DNA of 64,000 nt, taken from the NCBI RefSeq assembly GCF_003573695.1, contig NW_020621603.1:19951116-20015115 (forward strand), read 5' to 3'. Positions 58,975 to 64,000 of this stretch are shown in pieces. The translations under genes and the position numbers were made by a program. The notes beneath the pieces are model-generated. The model had not been told where the DNA came from and did no database searches. It saw only the letters and a list, made by a program, of their open reading frames with translations. This DNA is from Papaver somniferum (lineage: Eukaryota; Streptophyta; Magnoliopsida; Ranunculales; Papaveraceae). Within the stretch, counting starts at the first letter, position 1, and each line of letters begins with the position of its first letter.

Positions 58975-59800
58975 GGACCGCCGTGGTCAAAGCATGGTCG
59001 GCTGGTCGTGACCACGGTCTCGTGGTGCCTTTTCCTTAATTTTATAATATTTTGATGATTTTTTGAAAAATTCATGAATTTTGAGAAATTTGATGAATTT
59101 ATGGAGTTTCCATGAATTGAAGGAGTTTTCATGAGTTCAGGGAAGCAAAAAGTATTAAAATAATAAAAACAAGGGCGTGTGGGACCGTGGAGGCGCGGCC
59201 GGCCGGCTAGGGCACGGTCCCACGAGTTTACCTATTTTTTTAATATTTTTAGGTATTTTTGATGATTTGAGGGAATTTTTCCTAATTTGAGAGAAATACC
59301 ATAATATCAAGGAAAAATAGGATAAATAATAATAAAATAATAAAGCAAAGGGCGTGTGGGACCGGCTAGGGCATCGGCGGCCGGCTAGTAGTCCGGTCCC
59401 ACAAGTTTTTTCATAATTTTATTTTATTTATTATTATATGATGATTTGTGCAAAATACCATGAAATCAAGGAGTTTTTTTTTCTTCATGAAATTAGAGAA
59501 ATAATAATAATAATAAAATAATAAGGAACCGTGGGGTGTGGGGCCGGTTGGGACCAAGGCATGGCCGGTTGGTTAATGATCACACCGCACACTCCTTTTC
59601 TTAATTTTATATTATTTTTATGGATTTATGGAAGTACCATGAAACCGAAGAGTTTCCTCGAGACGAAGGAGATTTGATAAAAATGAGAGAATTTTCATCA
59701 AATCATGGAAAATAATAAAAATGCATTAAAAATATAAAACTGGTGTGGGATTGACCACGACATGGTCGGTCGGTCGTGTGTCCGTGCTCCCAGCACCCTG
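58975..59800 (-). repeat. GC-rich hairpin array in the solo LTR
   Basis: Reverse counterpart of 14690-15730: five to six cores with CGTGGGACC, GGCCGGC and GGTCCCAC words alternating with TTATTATTTT-type spacers. Confidence 0.8.
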
Positions 59801-59984
59801 GTCAATATTTTTAATTATTTATTATTTTCTTCTCTATTTTGCATAGGTTCATCGTTTCGTTGTATTTTTGAAATACTCGTTCGTGCGGTGACTGTTAGTG
59901 TATTGTCGTTGAATACACCTTCACCATTTGAATCGGGGCTTACTTAGAGGTAGCTCAGACGCCCGGTTGTTGATTATTTATTAC

Positions 59985-60400
59985 TAATTGTGGAATTCGG
60001 TGGAGAATAATCCACAAAACTGAGCAATAAGATGTTTATTATTAATTCATAAGATCAGCTGAGGATTCGACTACGAATTCAGAATAATAAAGTGTGCATT
60101 ACCATTCCATGGGATCGTAGATTCGACCGTAGAATCGGAGTAATTAAGATTTATCTATTACCATTCATGAGACCAGTTGTGGATTCGATCATGAAATCGG
60201 AGTAATGAGATAATATAGTTATTGCTATTTTATGAGATCAAGCTGTGGATTCGATCATAAAATTAGAACAATTGTTTATTTCCATTCCATGGGACCAGTC
60301 GTGGATTCGACCACAGAATAGGAGCAATTGTTATTGCCATTCCATGGGACCAGTCGTGGATTCGACCATGGAATATGAGCAATAATAGATTATTCTGGGA
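59985..60400 (-). repeat. About 62-bp tandem units in the solo LTR
   Basis: Reverse counterpart of 14140-14520, with GTGGATTCGACCATGGAAT words at about 60-base spacing and one or two more clear units than in element D. Confidence 0.75.
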
Positions 60401-60847
60401 ATTCAGTAGTGAATGTCACGACAGAATTAATCTTAATTAGGAATAATTAACTTTGTGGCCCTATACTAGCAGAGCAAGCTGTCTAGGAGCATAATTATCC
60501 CGATATGAGCTTGTCGGTAAGTCATATCCTTTATATAGTCACGTTAAACTTGTTGTTTGTTCCTGAAGACGTTATCGCTTTATACTAGCAGAGAAAGTTG
60601 TCTAGAATCCGTCCATCTCGTGATACTATATAGAAATAATCACCGAAAGTATTCAGTATTCATGAGATATGTCGTTGTCCAGTCGTGAGACTACATATCT
60701 ACATGTACTCTGAGAGAAAGTACTCTCCGTTGAGAATTCGATGAGAGACCCGTGTCTCGATACTCACGTCTGATTGCTGAATCAAAGCTTCAATAATTAT
60801 GAGTTTACGATTTTAGCCTTTGTCGAAAATCCACCATCTACAATCAA

Positions 60848-61151
60848 AAAGTCACCCAAAACATAAGGGTACGCACAATATGAGATCGAATATTAAGGTT
60901 ATGAAAACCGAGATCAAACATCCCATAAACACATAGCAATAAAGCATTCAAGCACATGCTATGCAATCGAAAAACTATCACAAGAAAAATTATAAAATAA
61001 TAATTTTATTCATGAATAAGATAGTTTTATTCAAAATAGACCTTATACAATTATTGAAAGAAATCAAAAACTGATGTCTATTTTCCTTGATTAAGTCTTG
61101 CAGTATATGACTTAATCTCTAATGGTGCTCATATTGTTTACTGAGGTTTCA
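60848..61151 (-). other. Non-coding internal sequence of element C right of the solo LTR
   Basis: Continues the B-like non-coding region (AAAAGTCACCCAAA, CATAAGGGT). No ORF. Confidence 0.5.
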
Positions 61152-61562
61152 TCAGTATTCAAACTTTTGAAGCATGTCTCGAAAGACTTGTCCGCAACCA
61201 CTTTCTGTTTTTTTTTTAAGTTTTTCAACTTGAAGCTTCATGTCTGCAAGATCAGCTTTAGTCTCTTCTATTTTAACTTTTAGTTCATCTTGATCTTGAA
61301 CCAAAGTAAAAAGATTTCTTATGAGTTCTTTAAACCTATTCATAACTTCACACATACCGTCTGTGGGAAACCACTCGGTAAGGTTTGGATTTTCAAAAGC
61401 AAAAAGACATGACTCTTCTTGAGATCTATCAGGGTTATGATTAGATACGATTCTTGAGACAATCTTCCTGGTTCTTCGTTTTGAGACGAATCCTTGACAA
61501 TTTCTCACCTTTCGTGCTTCCCTTTTATTACTCCTTGTAACACTGCGAGTTATAGGAGACAT
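61152..61562 (-). CDS. Basic, coiled-coil reading frame of element C, 136 residues
   Basis: Open from ATG at 61562 (MSPITRSVTRSNKREARK) to the stop at 61152. The first 45 residues are strongly basic (Arg/Lys-rich). Residues about 60-85 contain FAFENPNLTEWFPTDGM. From about 90 to 125 a heptad-rich stretch (LKVKIEETKADLADMKLQVE) predicts a coiled coil. It keeps an uninterrupted frame while the coding sequence before it is broken. No family recognised. Nucleic-acid binding and self-association, as expected of a capsid-like protein, are only inferred from composition and position. Confidence 0.45.
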   Translation of the reverse strand: MSPITRSVTRSNKREARKVRNCQGFVSKRRTRKIVSRIVSNHNPDRSQEESCLFAFENPNLTEWFPTDGMCEVMNRFKELIRNLFTLVQDQDELKVKIEETKADLADMKLQVEKLKKKTESGCGQVFRDMLQKFEY

Positions 61563-61847
61563 GCTAAAAAAAAGTTTTACCAAGGGAAGACAATATACCT
61601 AAGAGAAGATTTTTCTTATTTTGATAAGAATATTAGTTCAGAAAAACAGGGTTTCCGAAACTACACAAAATATTTTTCGAACTTCTCTTTTTATTGAAAG
61701 GGAGATATTCTTTAAATATCTCTTATTACTGAAAATAAAATCTACCATGAACATGTGCCCTTGATTTTTATGTGCTTTTCCCATCCAAGGTTATAAGCAC
61801 GAATAGGATGGGTTTGCACAATCTCCATACAACTAGGTTATAACAGA

Positions 61848-62996
61848 CTATGATTTTTCTAGCTTACATCGAGTAACAGAAACGTAGTTCATGTTTCTCT
61901 TTGGGAATTTTTTCCCAAAATATATTCTCTCAAGAAGATGATCCTTCCTTGATCTAAAAACATGATCATTAGGAGACACTGTACTGATGTGAGAATTTTC
62001 AGAGATGGATAAATCTCTCTTAATTCTATTAATGAGATTTTCATATGATTTTCTCATTCTAAAGATTTCCTTATGATGCACATCAACATGATTATCTGAA
62101 ACAATTATCGGAAATTCCTGATTGTTTCATTTGGCAGAGATTCTCTCTTTTCCTTTCTTCTGGAATCGTTCTTCATCAAAACAAGAAATGTTTCGATATG
62201 GGTGAGGAGGAACCTTTCTCCAGAAGCGATTATCAACTCTTACTTCTGATTCTTTTGAGTTGACCTTGTCGGGTTGTGGTATATTCAGTCTTTCTACTGA
62301 GGAATGATCTTTCAGTTTTTTAATACAAGAAACTTATTTCAATATTTTTACCACCGTATTTTGAAGAAGTATAAGTTTCCCGTCAAGTGACTGAAAGTTG
62401 TATTCCTTAAGATCACGTTTACGGAATCGGTTCAAAGTTTCCTTTGGACAAGATTTCGTCTGATCATCAGTAGATGTAGAAGCTGATTTCTCATCCTCTT
62501 TTTGACTTGATGTAGTTAGGAAGACTACCATCATCATGATCTGTTTCGGATGTGATCAAACAAGTTTTGTTATCACAATCTCTCAAAGTCGAGCAAGGAC
62601 CTTTGGTTTCTTCATCAGAAGAAATTATAATATAATCATTAGTCAGAGTCATAGGATGTGTCTCTTTATCTTGAGTAAGAGATATACAAAGAGCTTCTAA
62701 TTTGACAGTGAGATCCATATTCTCTTGGGCTATAATATTCAGTTGAATGTCTTTATCTCTGATCTCATTCTTAAGAAGATTTGACTTTGTCTTTAATATT
62801 AGCACTTTTGTAGAGACAGAGATTTTATAGGCTTTAGGAGTTTTACCAACTCTTTATTAGCATCTCCTTTTCCATCAGAGAACGACTCAGATGTACTCTT
62901 GATTTTCGTAACTCCTAGATCATGGGTCAACTAATTGGAAACATCTTCAACTTTTGAGTATTCATACTCTTGTATAACGTTAACTGAATCAGACAT
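61848..62996 (-). pseudogene. Decayed first ORF of element C (not UBN2 gag)
   Basis: ATG at 62996 gives MSDSVNVIQEYEY, whose start resembles that of gag in relatives (M.S.S..VNVP), but the sequence then differs and stops after about 20 residues. Further open pieces are 62805-62491 (NEIRDKDIQLNIIAQENMDL, helix-like; then SSDEETKG), 62537-62334 and 62081-61848 (MRKSYENLINRIKRDLS). Together they suggest a protein of some 400 residues with Ser/Asp-rich linkers and coiled coils, broken by several stops and frameshifts. No zinc knuckle was found. Confidence 0.5.
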
Positions 62997-63058
62997 AAAT
63001 TCAATTCTTATAGGTTGGATCGCACCAAACACAGATTGTTAGATCTTTTTCGTGTTTT

Positions 63059-63075
63059 CCTGCTCTGATACCAAT
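63059..63075 (-). other. Primer-binding site of element C
   Basis: Plus strand CCTGCTCTGATACCAAT, the exact reverse of the iMet-type PBS used by elements A and F. Confidence 0.9.
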
Positions 63076-64000
63076 TGAAAAGACGAGGGTACCCAAATAT
63101 ACCTCAATCTAAAACTTTTCTACCTATAAGTGCTTTCTCCGAAAGTGATTGTCTATGGACTGAGTCGAGAAAATACAACAAATCGGTTCATACTTCGTGT
63201 GATTGTCTATGGATATGAGATCGAGAAAATACAACAAGAAGATAACTTGCGTGATTGACTATGGATACAAGATCGAGACAATACAACAACGAAGTATGAT
63301 TACTTTATAATACGTTCGGACTTAACCAAACACTATAGGATTGCTATCAAGTAATTAGGAATTAACGTTTGTATATTTTACTTCTAATTATGATAAATCA
63401 ATTATAATTGCGGAAATATAGAAGTAAAAGACACAACAAGATTTTGTTAACGAGGAAACCGCAAATGCAGAAAAACCCCTGGACCTTGTCCAGAATTGAA
63501 TACTCTCAGAATTAAGCCGCTATACAAAATTCAAACCAACTTCGTATAGTTGAGACCAACAACTAAACCTATAGTTCACCTAGTTCCCTCAGTATCCCTG
63601 CGCCTCCAACTTGCAATAAGTCACGCACTTAGAACAATTCCTTTGGTTCGCGATTCCAAATAGTAAAGGAATAACAAATATGTTCGGTAAAAACTCTTTT
63701 CAAAAAACGTGATATGAGTTTGACAAAAGTCTCTTCCGTTTAAACAATAAACTCCTTTGTCGGGTTCTTAGATAAATTTATTCAACAACTACCAAATTAA
63801 TTGTTTAGACTATGCAATCAATACTATGAGTCACAAAGAAATGTATTGATGCTTATCTACGCAACTAATCAATCCAATCTATCAAAAGATAAACCAATTA
63901 TAGTTGGATCCCCAGTCGATCAGGTTTTGTGCACACCAAAGATTATGAACTCAAATAATAAATCTTTTTTGTCTTCAAATCTTCTTAGATCTTCAATAAA
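63076..64000 (-). repeat. 5' LTR of element C, partial
   Basis: Reversed terminus TGAAAAGACGAGGGTACCC follows the PBS. It matches 43391-44320 better than it matches the B LTRs. Roughly 1.9 kb more should lie beyond the window. Confidence 0.88.

Larger units (their letters stand above)
57243..60842 (-). mobile_element. Solo LTR of the element D (Gypsy/Tat) family, 3600 bp
   Basis: It is bounded by a perfect 5-base duplication ATCAA (57238-57242 and 60843-60847), and begins TGTAGATGGGG and ends CCACCATCTACA in plus orientation. Elements B and C without the insertion read on across this point (CCGCTAAA.CAAAAAGTCAC). It contains LTR segments a, b and c once each, in reverse, without pol, PBS or PPT. 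Recombination between two LTRs of an insertion leaves exactly this. Short frames in it (57606, 57843, 58794) also occur in element D as LTR sequence and are not genes. Confidence 0.88.
55747..63075 (-). mobile_element. Internal region of element C, with a Gypsy solo LTR inside
   Basis: Minus strand: PBS at 63075-63059, broken coiled-coil coding sequence (62996-61152), a non-coding part shared with element B, PPT at about 55770-55747. Without the 3600-bp insertion plus its 5-base duplication the internal length is about 3.7 kb, close to B (3.8 kb) and A (3.9 kb). No gag of UBN2 type and no pol motif are visible. Confidence 0.85.

Noticed and set aside
1..64000. Search for tRNA, rRNA genes and CRISPR arrays
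   Set aside because: The only tRNA-related strings are retroelement primer-binding sites, the only rRNA-related strings are 5S-derived blocks in the TRIM, and no regularly spaced direct repeats with unique spacers were seen.

Overview
This window looks like a repeat-rich intergenic part of a large nuclear genome from a dicot-type flowering plant. Evidence: low GC, spliced genes with GT-AG introns, plant-type Ty1/Copia primer-binding sites, Ty3/Gypsy Tat-lineage pol, a 5S-derived TRIM element, hAT, pogo and MITE relics. The species cannot be fixed from sequence alone. I support one ordinary host gene, a three-exon gene at 28240-29456 for a 324-residue RING protein with a C4C4 (NOT4-like) finger. 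Almost everything else is mobile DNA, much of it nested.

Left part (1-13750): element A, a Copia-type LTR element without pol, runs from the tail of its 5' LTR (1-111) through PBS, a 341-residue ORF and a degenerate repeat array to its 3' LTR (4005-6339). It abuts a reverse-oriented LTR of the same family (6341-7247). Then comes gene-poor AT-rich DNA with palindromic GTACATAT repeats and a Cassandra-like TRIM carrying two antisense 5S rRNA-derived segments (13204-13735).

Middle (13754-33065): a rearranged Gypsy/Tat element (13754-20831), whose long LTR is packed with tandem hairpin-forming repeats, holds a pol fragment (RNase H, second RNase H, integrase N-terminus) between 1.36 kb direct repeats. 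It is followed by a 1.1 kb hAT-type element with a perfect 8-bp target duplication, pogo-type relics, an L1-type LINE endonuclease fragment, a MITE, the RING gene, a diverged duplication downstream of it and a 139-bp foldback.

Right part (33066-64000): a reverse-strand solo LTR faces a forward Copia-type element F (LTR, PBS, broken gag). From 43391 onward is a nest on the minus strand. Element C (3' LTR 43391-45294 plus 54827-55746; 5' LTR from 63076 off the window) landed in a Copia RT fragment. A complete element B (45295-54826, both LTRs) then landed in the 3' LTR of C, and a 3600-bp Gypsy solo LTR (57243-60842, target duplication ATCAA) landed in the internal region of C.

Elements A, B and C share LTR termini, PBS and PPT, lack any visible protease, integrase or RT, and differ in what fills the ORF slot: a plant-transposon-protein-like ORF in A, a UBN2-type gag in B (and F), a coiled-coil ORF set in C. 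They look like a non-autonomous Copia group moved by enzymes supplied in trans and repeatedly swapping coding content. This, together with family-specific repeat arrays in the LTRs, is the most unusual content here. I found no operon-like system, CRISPR array, or convincing new enzymatic system.
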